NCBI RefSeq assembly: GCF_024763615.1
Contig: NC_077224.1
Span: 71,992,712 to 72,056,711, forward strand
Origin: Phlebotomus papatasi
Lineage: Eukaryota; Arthropoda; Insecta; Diptera; Psychodidae
Length of the DNA stretch: 64,000 nucleotides
Direction of reading: 5' to 3'
Shown here: piece after piece, positions 32,780 to 44,960 of the stretch
How positions within the stretch are numbered: position 1 is the stretch's first letter
Layout: each line of letters opens with the position of its first letter
Translations under genes and position numbers: made by a program
The notes under the pieces: model-generated
Seen by the model: only the letters and a program-made list of their open reading frames with translations
Database searches by the model: none
What the model was told of the DNA's origin: nothing

Positions 32780-34843
32780 TCACTAATGTGCTTTCTATCT
32801 TGTATTTATGAGGCATAACTAAAATTATATTATTTTGTTCATTCTTCATTTATTCAACTGGATAACTGGATATCTGGATAACATGGGTAACTGTTAGTTA
32901 ATAGTTTATTTTTATCTTACTTATTATTTTTGGTTTTTAATTCAACTCAATTCAATTTATTTAAGACTTACTCCTAAATTATTACATGGTACTAGCTGAT
33001 AAAAAATACAATGTTTCGCATTTCAATTATAGGAATGGAATCACCTGGATCCCTCAGAACAATTTTTAATAACCGTTTCGTAATTTGCTGCAATTTTTCT
33101 AATGTCAAAGTGACATTTCTGTCAAATTTAAATTTTGAAGATATCATACAAATTTAAAATACAGTCTTTTCTTTTAATTATGTATGCAAAAAGTCTTTCA
33201 AAATTATATTACTAAATTTTTAAATTTATTCTTGTCATTTAATAAATTTCAAAATGAAAGAAATTCTTGAATAAATTTAAATTGACAGTTGCAATTTTCA
33301 CGGGAAACAAAATACAGAATATCTCTCATCGTCCATCTCAACAATACATCACATTTTGCAATTTAGTCGCAATTTCCAGTGTTCAAGGCGTTCAAGGTGG
33401 AAGAAACGTGAGTAAATGTAGAAATTTAAATGAATTAGATTCCCCCACGGTATAGGAGTGTGTATTTGAGCCTGTGAGAAATGGCAAACAGAGTCAAAGT
33501 TATCAATTTCACGGTGACAAGAAGGGCCAAAGTCTGGCAGTTATCAGTTGGTATGAATCTCCGTGTTTTATCCATCGGCACCACAATTTCCTCCATGGTT
33601 GTCCCAAAATAGGAGGAAAAGAGAAATGTGAGATGCCAAATAGGAACGGTGCGGAATTACCAATAAAGCTCTTAATAACAGATTTTCTCACATCAATTGA
33701 GCAATAAAGGGAGTCATTTCCTTCGTGTTTTTCACATTTGCACGTACAGCGATTGTTGTCTTGTGTGAGTTCTCTCTGTGGATACCAACTGAGGAAAAGC
33801 ATCCAACCCCTATATTTGTGCCCAATAATAGGGATGTGAGACTATGTCGTATCTGAGGGGATAACACGGGAGAGAGGATCTCATTTGTCCTTTCTCAACT
33901 TCCAACATTGTATACATGGAAGTGGAGGAGACATTATTTGCAGCAGTCTCCTACGGGTCCTCTTCCGTCTCTCATCCATTTTCCTACCATTTTATTTATT
34001 TCCTTCTCTTTCACCAGATCTTCCTCATTGTCGCTCAAACATTGAGTAATTTGGCCAGCATGAGAATGTACAAAGAACTTGAATTCTTGATTCGGTAATA
34101 ATTTTTAGCATTTTGGAGATGATTTAAAAAAAAATTGACTGGTTATTTGAACGATTTGTATATCTTGGAATTGTTCATAAATTAACGTTAAGAACTTTGA
34201 CCGTTCGTTCAACCATCAGGAGATCAAGAGACCAAATAGTTAGAGAACGACTAGAGGTTTTCGTACTATTCTCTCATAAATCGATCTTGGGTTAAGTTAG
34301 ATTGAGATTATTTTAGAAAGAAAGAAAATATTGGATTATTTTACGATTTTTCTGGATTGATATTTGTCCAAAAAGGGGGTCCGTTCCGTAGTGTTATTAG
34401 TAAGAGAAATATAGAAATAGTTATATATATATATGTAGAAATAGTTAGAAAATATTTATAGTCAGTATTTTGAGTATTTATTTTTAAATAGTCAGACAAA
34501 CATTTAAAATCGTCAATAGAGTTATAATTACGATCATTAATAAAATGAATTTTGATCACTGATAAATAAAATTTAAACAACTAAAAATCGGATAATTATA
34601 AAAAAAATGATTAGTGAAATAGTAAATTTAGCTAGTAAGAAATTCTTATTTAGTTAATAAATATCGATTTTAGTTATGACGAAAATCTATTTTGAACCAA
34701 AATAAAAAAAGATATCTGCAAAAAAAGAAAAAAACCAGTTTTAGTCAGTTTATTTAAAAATATGAAAAGTTTAAAAATTTATTTTCACCGATAACAAAAA
34801 AATGGGGTACAAAATAAATTTAGTCAGTGAATGAAAAAATAAT
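32780..34843. other. Mostly unremarkable DNA; one possible small ORF
   Basis: A slightly GC-richer stretch at 33250-34100 carries several short frames. The best is 33916-34098 (60 aa, starting MEVEETLFAAVSYGSS, one hydrophobic segment near FIYFLLFHQIFLIV). Within it, a strong acceptor-like tract ends at CTTTCACCAG (about 34009-34018) and a donor-like CG/GTAATA lies at 34095-34101, so a small exon is also possible. No family was recognised. 34100-34840 is AT-rich with (TA)n near 34424-34433. Confidence 0.3.
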
Positions 34844-35023
34844 TGGCACCACCGCACCTTCTAGACCAAGAAAATTTCAGAAATCTTGGATCCCTCTACT
34901 AAGTTTAAGAAGAAAAAGAGCGAGAGAGTGAGATAGACATATTCAAAACATTTGAGAAAGAAAGGGATGTGCGAATTTTCATTTCTTAAAATTCTTGTGA
35001 TCTAAAAATTGTACCGGAGCCAT
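34844..35023. mobile_element. Deleted copy of the TTAGATCAGGAAAATTTCAT-family MITE
   Basis: Retains both tips (TGGCACCACCGCACCTTCTA and GTACCGGAGCCATA) and the right half with GAGATAGACATATTC; most of the left half is missing. Confidence 0.6.
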
Positions 35024-35206
35024 AAATCTATAAAAATGTTACTTTAATGTGAACAATTACCATCTAAAATGGTAGTAAAGCAAAAATATACTTGATTTTC
35101 TAGAAATTTAATTTTGACAGATCAAATTTGAGTATGTTTTGCATGGCAAAACTAATTTTTTAATGATCAAAATCGATTTTTTCTGGCATTGTATAAATGA
35201 GCAGTA

Positions 35207-35467
35207 ATGGCACTCGCACACCTTTTGGATCAGGAAAATTTCATGAAGTCGAAATTCGAAATTATTTCTTTCTGACATGTTTTGCATATGACTATCTCAT
35301 TCTCTCGCATACTAAATTCGATTGAGTTAATTTGAATTTGGAGTGATGTTTAAGAGAAGAAGAGTGCGAGAGAATGAGATAGACATATGGAAAACATGTG
35401 AGAAGGAGAGGGATGCAAATTTCGACTTCATGAAATTTTCCTAATCTAAAAGGTATGCCGGAGCCAT
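35207..35467. mobile_element. Full-length copy of the TTAGATCAGGAAAATTTCAT-family MITE
   Basis: ATGGCACTCGCACACCTTTT to GGTATGCCGGAGCCAT, with long inverted arms (about 100 bp each) and a central AATTCGATTGAGTTAATTTG. Very similar to the copy at 36283-36546. Confidence 0.8.
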
Positions 35468-35753
35468 AAAAAGTTAAAATTGAGCAGTAACAAAAATATT
35501 TGAAACAGTGATATTATCGCCCAAATTTTGGCAAAGGAAAACGAAGGTATTTTCGTTCTATCTGCAACAATTTTAAATATTAAATATATAAATTAGATCC
35601 ATTTTTGTAAAGATTTACGTTTTTTACTGATCAGAATTAGATATTTTACTGCTCATTTTTAATTTTTCACTGCCCATTTAATTTTTTACTGCTCGTTTGT
35701 TTTTTGGCATTTTTTCTGAGAAAAATGGATTTGTCACTGATCTAATTTGACTA

Positions 35754-36248
35754 ATTTAGGTGGGCGTAGGTCTAGTTTGAGCAGTGGATCTACAGTGAAA
35801 TATGATTTTTTCGTATATTTCTAAAAAAAGCTAGGTCTTACCATAATAGAATTTAGATCCAGTATTGTTTTAGTCTATTTAAATTATATTGCATTAAAAC
35901 AGAGTTCCCATCATAAATATGCGAAAAAATCGTATATGAATGTAACCCCACAGATCACACACTGACTGGGAGAAATCCGCAAAAGTTAAAATAACATTCC
36001 GGAAATATTTATTTTACCCTGCAGTATTGATCCGAAATCGGTGTAAATATTATGCTTTTTAGGTGTATTACGGGTTAAAGTTACCCTTTTTCATGTTTAT
36101 TTTATCATTAAAAAGGTGTAAAATTAACATTAAAAAATGTTGATATATTTTTACACCTAAAAAGTGTTAAAATTATGAGGAAAGAAAGTTAATCGCACCC
36201 ACTTTTTTTCTCAGTGCAGTAGCCCCACCTCCCTCTACTGCCTAAATT
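35754..36248. mobile_element. MITE (TTTAGGTGGG ends) split by another MITE
   Basis: Ends TTTAGGTGGGCGTAGG and, inverted, CCTCCCTCTACTGCCTAAA; internal TTTTTCGTATATTTC pairs with AAATATGCGAAAAAATCG. The right-hand end is separated from the rest by the element at 35962-36217, which is therefore younger. Confidence 0.6.
35962..36217. mobile_element. MITE with CACTGAGAGAAATGCG-type tips (element E, copy 1)
   Basis: Inserted in the older MITE. Shares with 59957-60205 (opposite orientation) the blocks AAAAGTTAAAATAACATTCC, GGAAAT, TTTACACC, TTTTTAGGTGTA and TTCTCAGTGC. About 256 bp, non-coding. Confidence 0.7.
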
Positions 36249-36282
36249 AAATTTCTATTGATTTTTTTAAAATTAATTACTT

Positions 36283-36546
36283 ATGGCTCCGGCACACCTT
36301 TTAGATCAGGAAAATTTCATGAAGTCGAAATTCGAAACCCTTTCTTTCTCACATGTTTTGCATATGACTATCTCATTCTTTCGCATACCAAATTCGATTG
36401 AGCTAAATTGAATTTGGAGTGATGTTTAAGAGAAGAAGAAGAGTGCGAAAGAATGAGATAGACATATGAAAAACATGTGAAAAAGAAAGGGATCCGAAAT
36501 TCGACTTTATGAAATTTTCTTGATCTAAAAGGTGTGCCCGAGCCAT
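36283..36546. mobile_element. Full-length copy of the TTAGATCAGGAAAATTTCAT-family MITE
   Basis: ATGGCTCCGGCACACCTTTT, then AGATCAGGAAAATTTCATGA, to the inverted CTTGATCTAAAAGGTGTGCC, then CGAGCCAT. Inverted arms of about 110 bp surround a short centre, with the internal pair CATATGACTATCTCATTC and GAATGAGATAGACATATG. Best reference copy of the family in this window. Confidence 0.85.
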
Positions 36547-39395
36547 TAGCAATCGACACTTTTTATTGAGAAAACTCTACAATTTGACTGACTGAATTTG
36601 CTTTAATAACTCGCTAAATTTGAATTTTTACTGGACATTTTTCCCAAAGTAATACCAAATCTGCTGAAGTCGATAATCTATAGCGTATTTTAATGCTCCC
36701 CCATCTCCTTTCAATAAATTGGGAATCCAACATTTTGAATAAATTTTAGTGCTAGTGATCGAACGGTATAAATCCATAATACTGCAATTTTATGAAAGCT
36801 TTTTGTACAATACGGAACATACGGAAACTAGAGAAATTCATATTGGGATACTAAAATGGAAATATAAATTAGAAAACCTAATAAATTAGAATGTCAGAGC
36901 TTATTTTTTATTCAAAATAAATTTTCAATCTATTTTTCTTTTAATCCTGAAGATATTCTTGGATACCAAACCTCTTCTAATTTTATACGTTTTTTTTATA
37001 TGTCAAACAACAGGGGGCAAAAAATCAGTGATAAAATCTTGCCCTGAAAGTCTGCAGCATTGTATTGAATCCATCACATCCATCATGAATTTTTAAGGGT
37101 CCTTCGTCAAGGATTCATGCGAAATAAAATATTGAAATAACAATCAATTGAATCCTATTAGATGGTCCAAACACTCTTCTATTCCATTCTCAATTTCCTC
37201 CCACGTTCCCTGAATAGCCCAGAGGATGAGGTTTGATGGTGAACCCTTATCATTGCGTGGGTTTTCCATATTTGCCTTTGTTCTCACGAGAGAGATGCTC
37301 CTGATAAAGCACCAAGTTATGACTTTGATTTTATCCCCAGTTGCTAGGGTATGAGTTTAATGGTTATGCCCAATCGCCGGATTATCTTTTCATGCACGGT
37401 CTTATGCATTACATTTGTTTTATTGGCACATAAATTTTTTCCTGGGACAAATATCCCACAAAGCTGATTTTGTGCCGGAGTGAGGTTTCAATCATTAAAT
37501 CATCATAATTTTATTCGCAGATTATGCCATAAATTTAGAGCTGATTTGAGGTAGATTTTTTCCCCTAATTAATGAGTAATTACATTTGTTGGGAAAATTT
37601 TTTGTCCAATTAAAGGGATATATTAAACGCAATGAGTATGAATAGTGACATTTATAATATTTAAAAAGGATAAATTGATTTTTTTACTCAACGTGATGCG
37701 ACAGTGAGTAACTTTCTCTTTGTGAGGGTTGGAAATTTTATAATTTTAATTGAAAAAATTCTTTTATAGAAAAAAATCAATATTGAAGAGTGAAGAGGTT
37801 GATAAATGGGATGACTTTGTGCAATAAAATTATCGGATTCTTTTTGCAAGTATTGCCTAATAGAAGGATGGGCACAGATCAAATGCAGAATTATATTCAA
37901 GTGCATCAAATGTGGTAGCGTGCATCCCCTTAGCAACACTTTTTAATGATGGTATATCAGTCTTATTGTATTTTATGGAAAAGTCATACTGCTTCGCTGT
38001 AGCAAAGTAATGTTGACATTATGATAAATTGTTTGTGCAACTTGATGTCACATGTACAATTGATAATACTCAAAAAACTTTTCTATGAGAAAAGAAAATT
38101 CCACTGTGGCTTCACATTACTGTTGGCACTGTGCAATAAGTGTGAAGTCTGAAGGTATAAATTGTATTCTCACATTGCACTTTGGGGGTTGTTTTGGGTT
38201 TGCGAAGAAGTCTCTAGGGTAATTGAATCCCATAAAAACTTGGGACAATATAAAACACTTTACAAATCAATTTTCTTTGCCATTTGATACTTTGGCCACA
38301 AGATATTCCTTGTCGTCCAAATGGGATTCTCTTTCACTTATAAGAACTTTAAGGGAGTATTACATTAGAGAAATTACTTTTTTTTCTCTAGTGCTTCTGG
38401 ATAAAACGTTTACGCTATTTTATGCCTTTTGTTAGAATTTGAATGGATCAATTTAGAAAGGATGTTGCCAAAGAGGGATTGTAAATGTATTAGGAAAGAG
38501 GATTACATTGAAATTGATGCCTTTCATGAAGTTTTAGTATTTTTTTGTGGTAGTTTCTTTTCGTATATTGTTTAATTGTATTTAACAACTTTTCGAAAGT
38601 TTTTTCTTTTAAATCAATTGCCCTATCTTCTTGAATTTTAATTAACTCGTAAGAAAGCATAGAAGAGGAAAATAAATTGAAACAAATTCGGTATTCTTTA
38701 AACCGCTCTTTCGATTTTCCAGCCGAAGAACAAATATTGAACATTGAACTTTACTATAGGGTATTATCATAAAAAATTTACTTAGTTTTTAAATAATTAT
38801 GTGAGTAAATTGGAATTGGAGAAAACCGTGAAAACTTGAGAAAACTGTACTGATTAGCAATTAATGTTTGTTAAAAACAAGAAACAGATGATTCCTTCAA
38901 AGATTAGATGTTCGAAATATTCGAACACTCCTGATTGAGCTGTCGAAGAGTTTGTACGCCAGAAGGTAGGTAATTGTCACTTAAGAGAAAGCCCAGTGCA
39001 ATTCGAAAAGACAGTTCCGAATTAAAAGTCTCCCCTCTAAATGCGCTTAAGTTTGTTCCTGATATAAATATTCCTCTATCCTATAACTTCCCTAAGTGTG
39101 TCGTCTTGACTAATATACAAAATCAAACAGGTTACACATTAAATTTCGAAACGTTTCGAAATCCAGTCACACGGTGTTTTACAATTTATGAGTTTCGAAA
39201 AGCCAAAGAAAAGAGATTTTTGCTTCTCGTTTTGTCCGCGTGGTGGCTGGAATATTTACTTCCTGTTCGTATTTCGTAAAGTCTTAAGTGTCAGTCTATG
39301 CTTTGTTGAAAGGGAAAATAAAACAATGCCACTTATAGTATTCTTTCATTCTTTCTTACGTTATTAAATCATTTAATAGTCACTGTGTAAATATT
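36547..39395. other. AT-rich, repeat-poor DNA
   Basis: No recognised element and no supportable gene. Short frames at 37688-37939, 38223-38435, 38490-38744 and 38974-39279 have no family resemblance. The stretch 37140-37480 is less AT-rich than its surroundings and may hold regulatory sequence, but I see nothing specific. Confidence 0.4.
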
Positions 39396-39917
39396 TTAAC
39401 TCTTTAACGACGTGACAGTTTTCGCTGACTGAAAATCAGCAATAAAAATTAAACCGATAACCAAAACTTGTGAAACGCCTAACATCTAACCGTCGAAAAG
39501 GCAACACAGTTTGATTCAGTGTATTTATTGCCTCACGAACGATAGGAACAAAAATAGCCAAAAATATTAGGTAATTTTTCTGACGATACCAATGACTGAT
39601 AATTTTTACTCTAATGAAAAATATTATGTTTGAGTATTGTAGTTTATTGTTCCAAAACGGTTTTGCTTAAAAAGAATTGGAAGCATAAAAAATAATTAAA
39701 ATCAATTTTAAATATGACAATTTAAAAATTCGTCATGTTTTAGCTTAAAAATTTACTGTATAGCAAATAGCTGGAGACTTGCAAAAAATATCCTAGATTC
39801 CTTCAATCTTCTACTTTGCAATTCCGTACAAACATAAAGAAAAAATAACTTTGGGTAGTCAGGAAAAATTATTTTCTTTATGGGACACCGGAGTTCCAAT
39901 TGTCCTTAAAGGGTTAA
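39396..39917 (-). mobile_element. TTAA-flanked MITE, copy 1
   Basis: Flanked by TTAA on both sides, with inverted tips TTAACTCTTTAACGACG and (reverse) TTAACCCTTTAAGGACAATT. The same sequence occurs in the other orientation at 52520-53026 (shared blocks CAAAACGGTTTTG-like, TTTATGGGACACCGG, TTCTGACGATACCAA). TTAA target choice suggests mobilisation by a piggyBac-type transposase. About 520 bp. Confidence 0.75.
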
Positions 39918-40362
39918 AAGCTTATGAGGCATTTCACAAATTTTCCCAGTCTTTTACGAAAATTTAGTTTGAAAATTCGAAATTGAGTTTGAATTATTCG
40001 TACAACAACGACTTTTTGCGCCATTAAAGTTCTATTCACCTTTTATCGAAGACCTCTATTACGGTCGTTTTCGGTTACCAAAATTTAAAATATGAAACTT
40101 AGCAAATTTTATAACAATTTCCGCTCAGATCAGCAAAGTTCGATGTTTTGTGGTGTGAATGTGTCGGTTGTGTGTCGTCACCGGGAGTATAATTGTCCCC
40201 TCCAACTGTGAGGAGGGCAGTCTGGGTTGGAGATCAGAGGTGAAAGGTAGTGAAAGTTTTTTCCTCCTCAGGGAGTTCTGTGAGAAGTGTGTGCAGTGGT
40301 GCCGGCGGAGAAGAGGGCCCCACGAATAGAGAAAGAAGAGCCCTTTCCTGTATCATCGCAGC

Positions 40363-40572
40363 ATGGTCCCCTTGGCGACCATCTGGAGGGTCTTCAGGAA
40401 TATCGGAGATTCCTTACCAAGGAATCTCATTTCCCGTCTGGATGGAGGAGTACTTTCCACAGAGGAAAGTCAGCAGAGGGACGGAATTTGTGGGGACTAT
40501 CTTGGTGCTTTGGGGGAACAACAATCTTACGATTGTGGAAGCAACCTGGTGTCTAATCATTCATCATCATAA
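40363..40572 (+). CDS. Unrecognised reading frame before the 40.7 kb gene candidate
   Basis: A 69-codon frame starting MVPLATIWRVFRNIGDSLPR, immediately after an acceptor-like CCTGTATCATCGCAG. It ends TAA at 40570-40572, but the same frame stays open and protein-like beyond that stop (IAPPVSYGAHYRTIASG...) to a TGA at 40688-40690, which overlaps the next ATG. The region is GC-richer than its surroundings. It could be an exon, leader with upstream ORFs, or a decayed gene. No family recognised. Confidence 0.25.
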   Translation: MVPLATIWRVFRNIGDSLPRNLISRLDGGVLSTEESQQRDGICGDYLGALGEQQSYDCGSNLVSNHSSS

Positions 40573-40685
40573 ATTGCCCCTCCGGTATCCTACGGAGCTC
40601 ACTATCGGACTATCGCTTCAGGGAGTAATTTTTTCATCGGAGACTTCAATCGGACCGACTCTGGAAGCACCCTTGCCCAGAAAAA

Positions 40686-41255
40686 ATGAAAAGAGGAATC
40701 CGGAATCTTATTAGATGCCTACTTAGACGTGATCTTTGGAGTGCCTCACATCCGGACATGAATTATACGGAAAAGTATCGGCTATTTGTCATCAGTTGTG
40801 CCAGCACTTCACCCATAAGAAACCCTAAGTATTTTGTGTTATATGTGTTTACGGAAAATCGATAATATAGTAAGTTTATATGGGCCAAAAATAGGGTTTT
40901 TCCTCTGTGGATATTTAAGTGATCAAGGCTGGTGGAGGGAAGTCTGATGAAAAGGGGGCAAGTGGGAGAAGATGGAGAAAAGTCTCTGGGGAATCGAATG
41001 TCTGAGGGGAACCGGTTGGTGGAGGATGGAGAAGTGTTGGGTGGAGGTTTGCAGGTAGGGAAGGGAGGTTGGTCTGCCAAGGAATATCCAAAGAGATCTT
41101 TATTTTCGGAGAGGAAAGTGGCGGAAAGATCACCGGCATTTGTGAAAAAGGTGTTTTCACCCAGTACCCGGAATGAGTCTTACACCTCATTGAAAAGTCA
41201 AATTCCAGCTGTGATTGGGAAGAATCAATTTGTATCTAAACGACGACGAAGTTAA
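40686..41255 (+). CDS. Candidate two-exon gene, unknown function
   Basis: Exon 40686-40828 (MKRGIRNLIRCLLRRDLWSA ... SPIRNP) and exon 40928-41255 join in frame if the 99-bp intron 40829-40927 (GTATTT...TTTTTCCTCTGTGG...CAAG) is removed, giving a 156-aa protein ending KRRRS. The first exon is basic and Leu-rich; the second is rich in Gly, Glu, Lys and Ser and looks disordered, with the stretch PSTRNESYTSLKSQIP near the C-terminus. No domain recognised. The start ATG overlaps the stop of the preceding frame (ATGA). Supported by in-frame splicing, composition and local GC rise only; transcript data would decide. Confidence 0.35.
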
Positions 41256-42769
41256 TGAATTTCCCTCGTGATAAAAATATTTTAAGTAAGAGGAGCTAGG
41301 GCACCAATCCCCTGCACCAGATACATTTTTTTCAAAATTTTATGCCAATATTATCGCTACAAATTCTGTAACGACTAAAGCTCTTAACGAAAGCTCACAA
41401 TCATAGTTTCTCTTAGACAAAAGACATTCGAATATCATATTCGAAACTAAAAAAGAGACATTTTCACTTCTGTACTTGCTCTCATTGTTAAATCTAAAAC
41501 AGACTGAATTTCGTAAATTGTAATGATCTTTGAGCGATTTCTATTTGGATTTTTCAAACATCAAAAGGACAATGGGCAAAATGGTCCAACCTTTCGCCAG
41601 AAATTAGACCTATACCATCGAATAGGTATTCACAAAGGTAACAACTTTTGTTCCGGATCCAACCTCAAAAGTATGTAGGAAAAGCACTAGAGCATAAAAA
41701 CAAATTCTTAAGAAATGTGATGATTTTTTTTACAAAACTCCTTTTATACAAGAACGGTTTATCTTATTTTGCTAGTTTCAGAGAGCAATTTGTAAAGGAG
41801 GGCTAAAGGAAGATTTTTCTAGAACAAACCATATCCTTATCTCTTCATTTTCATTGCAATTTTCCGAATTTTCCAGATTTACCTAATAAATCCTTAAATA
41901 TTCCTCAAATTCATAAAAATTAATATAAGTAGGTAAATGTCTCCTATATACAAATATTCCCAATAATAAAACGGTAAAAGCTTCTGAAGATCGCAAGGCC
42001 CTAAAAGTTACCGTTATCCAAAACTTTGAATAATAACTTCAGAGTAAAAATGTTTCATAATAAAGCAATTTTATACTCTGAAACTTTTGTTAAAATTCCG
42101 TTGGGAACGATATTTTTGAACTCTGTGACCTTCACCAACTCTAGCTTCTGTTTTAAGAAGAATATTTCGGTAATATGATAGATATGGATATGGTTTCTTC
42201 TAGGAAAATGTTCCTTGAGTTCTCCTGTAGAAATCGTTCTTTGACTTAAACAATTTACAGTATACCGTTATCGAAAAAAGCAATGTTTCATAAAAATAAG
42301 TCTACACATTTCTTACGAACTCTTACTTTGAGATATCTCAGAAAATGGGCGTAATGGAATATATTTATGTGGTTACCGACGGAATATTTGTATTGTGAAG
42401 AAACCGGTGAACGTCGTGGATATAGGGCAGCTCAGAAAAACAACGATTCTTCCCAAAGCTTTCGGCTCAGTCTCCAAGCCTTCCTCAGTGGTCAAATCTA
42501 ACAATTCCTTGCTTTGTCATATGGTCTAGAGATGCACAGGGCATGGGATTTTGAGGGAACTGTACTTTAATTTCTAATATTTTGCTAATTTTGTGGCAGT
42601 TTACAATATTTTAGCTTCACTCTTTTTGGTTTTCTTTGTGAGAACTGAATGGAATATTAGTTTCGTAGGGAGATATATTGAAGACACACTAAAGACTCCG
42701 AAAATACCAATCGTTTCCCATTAGACGAAAAAAAAATATTTTGTTGCCCTGTATGGCCCGATGGCTTTA
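41256..42769. other. Non-coding, weakly repetitive
   Basis: No gene seen. Around 42380-42500 (CCAAAGCTTTCGGCTCAGTC, then TCCAAGCCTTCCTCAGTGG) resembles 19790-19880 and is probably part of a dispersed repeat. Confidence 0.4.
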
Positions 42770-43110
42770 AAACCTAAGAATTTTGTATAAGAGCTACCAG
42801 ATGGAGCAGTCTGAGAGAAAATCTAAAAATACGTATTTGAAGCCTAAGTCATACATCGGCTTTGAACCGAATTTTATTAAGATCGATTAAGCCGTTTTCG
42901 ATAAATAAAATGTCAAAGTTGTGAATTTTTAGAAGAATATCATTAATTTCCCAAAAGGACTGACAGTCCTTTATAACGCGGGTCTCGGTACTTTTTAAGT
43001 CATATACCAATACCAACAAAATGAGCCTAGTGCCATCCCTGGCGAAGGCTTGGACCAGCTCCCATACATTTCTGCCCATTGTCCTTTGGCATTTTTCTGT
43101 AAAAGGAATA
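42770..43110. repeat. Single-arm relative of the 1526-2640 fold-back family
   Basis: Blocks TATAAGAGCTACCAGATGG, AAGTCATACA, CGAATTTTATTAAGATCG and AAGCCGTTTTCGATAAATAA occur in the same order as in the right arm at 2390-2515. Frames on both strands across this segment (42849-43079, 43021-43311) are not convincing genes. Confidence 0.55.
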
Positions 43111-44610
43111 AGCTATAACTTTTTATCCGAGACACTTTTGAAGTATCAAACTCTGGCTATTTATAATTTTATTATTAATCTAGTCGAGAGTTACGTGGTG
43201 GATAGATTCGACAATTCAAAAAGATTGTCCAGGACTACAAATTTAGTTATAAAAACTATCACTAAATTTACGTGGACGGTCATTTCTTGCCCCCAAAGCA
43301 ACGCTCTATAAAGTTGTTATATAATACTCTATAAAGGTAAAAGTGCGTCGATTAATTCACTGAGCCATGGTATCATGAGATTTTTTCCAAGTTTCTTTTT
43401 CATATAAAGGATTGAAAAACAAGGCCTATCTCTCAATAAAAAAGTAATTTGACTCCTTATACAGCTTGCCACTGCAGCGCCTCTGGTGTCGTTCTCACAA
43501 ACACCACTAGTTCTACACTCAGAAAAGAGCTTATTTGAGGCAAGGTTTAAAATCGACTATAAACAGGGTTAGCCACGGTTTAATTTTAAAAAGGTTTTAA
43601 ACTGTAAACATGAGTTAATCCTGTTTCAGCAATTTTAAATCCTTTTTTTAGTGAAGGATTTCACTATTAACCTTAACACATCGGTTTAAATCTTGCGCAA
43701 GGTTTGAATGGTTTTATATTTCTATCATGGCGAGATTCTTAATGCATTTAAGGGTTTCTCATGTAAACTTGTCAAGTGGAATCAGTAAGAGAAAAAAGGT
43801 GTTTAGTGCCTCAAAGTGTCAGTGTCAGTGTTGCCAAGTCTAGGAGATTTTCACCAGATCTAGGAGATTTAAGAGGGCATCTAGGTCCGAAAATTTTGAT
43901 CTAGGAGTTAGGAGAATTATTTAGGAGATTGGATTTCTTTTTTAGGTTTTTTTTAGGGAAATTTCTTTAACAAAAATACCTAAAGCATATGAAGAAATCA
44001 GGTTTTTTTTAGGTTTTTACATCAAATGGAACGTTAAATTGTTAAATTTAAAAGTAGAAGAAGAAGAAGATGGATGTCGTGTAGTCTTTTCTCTCTCTCT
44101 CTTCTTCAGGCATCAGAGACGTCAAGCTTGACAACCTCGCGTTTGTTTAGGACAGAGGAACCAACATAGAAGGAAAAAGTCGTTTTTCTGCTTTTGTAGT
44201 GGTAGTCGCCAACATTTGAAAAAGACGTCGCCAAGATTGCTTTTTAAAACCAATTTGTGAAGTTCAATTAATGAAATTTCACTAAAAATTGGTGTAAACA
44301 TAAAGAAAATAGTTTTTAGAATTAGTTTTGTGACATAGAATTGGTTAAAAGGCATGATTTGATAGCAAAAATAGGCTAAATATGGGTCGCCCAGCGACTT
44401 TTGCAACATTTCATTCTTCGTGGAAAATTATGAAAATTATGTGGAAAATCGGTGATTTACGAATTGGAATAGAAAATTGGAGAGTTTTGGAAGCTCTTCT
44501 GGCTATTTATTTTTTGAATTCTCCGTGGAAAATCTTCTAAAAATTGCCTTGAAAAAGTGCTTACTTTGCTCGAAAAATGCACCCAATACGGTTCAGTTGT
44601 CAAATAGAAG

Positions 44611-44960
44611 ATGGCGGACAGTGCCCTTTGGAACATTTATGTTGATGTTTTCACGTCATTTTGCACAGAAGTAAGCAAATTCCCGTAGTTAATTCATCAA
44701 AAAATATTAAAGAAGTGGTCAGTGAAGTGATTTGTGGGAAAATTCTGTGAATTTTACTGTCTTTTCTTGTGTTTTTTTAGTGTGAAAACTGCCCTCGAAA
44801 ATTGCCCTGCAGATCGTATTTGTCATCTGTTTTGGGGCTCTTGAGGGCTTTTTTTAGACATCCTGATACTCTATCTTCTCGGGAAGAGGCCCTAGAAGTT
44901 CTAGGTAGCCTCCCAGAGAATCCGTGTACTGTTAGGAAGCCTTCCGGACACAGAAACTAA
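44611..44960 (+). CDS. Two-exon 79-aa frame inside the hAT element
   Basis: Exon 44611-44670 (MADSALWNIYVDVFTSFCTE) ends at donor CAGAA/GTAAGC. A 110-bp intron ends TTGTGTTTTTTTAG at 44780. Exon 44781-44960 continues in phase 0 with CENCPRKLPCRSYLSSVLGL, then a helical-looking REEALEVLGSL, and stops at TAA. An AATAAA lies at about 45113. Start context, both splice sites and codon-like composition are good. The Cys cluster (C18, C21, C24, C29) hints at metal binding. No family recognised: it may be the degenerate 5' part of the transposase gene, an accessory ORF, or captured host sequence. Confidence 0.4.

Noticed and set aside
40250..40714. 154-codon frame overlapping the 40.4 kb block
   Set aside because: Composition looks unlike protein compared with the frame starting at 40363, so it is probably a shadow.
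43021..43311. 96-codon plus-strand frame near 43 kb
   Set aside because: Overlaps a fold-back family fragment and has no recognisable motif.
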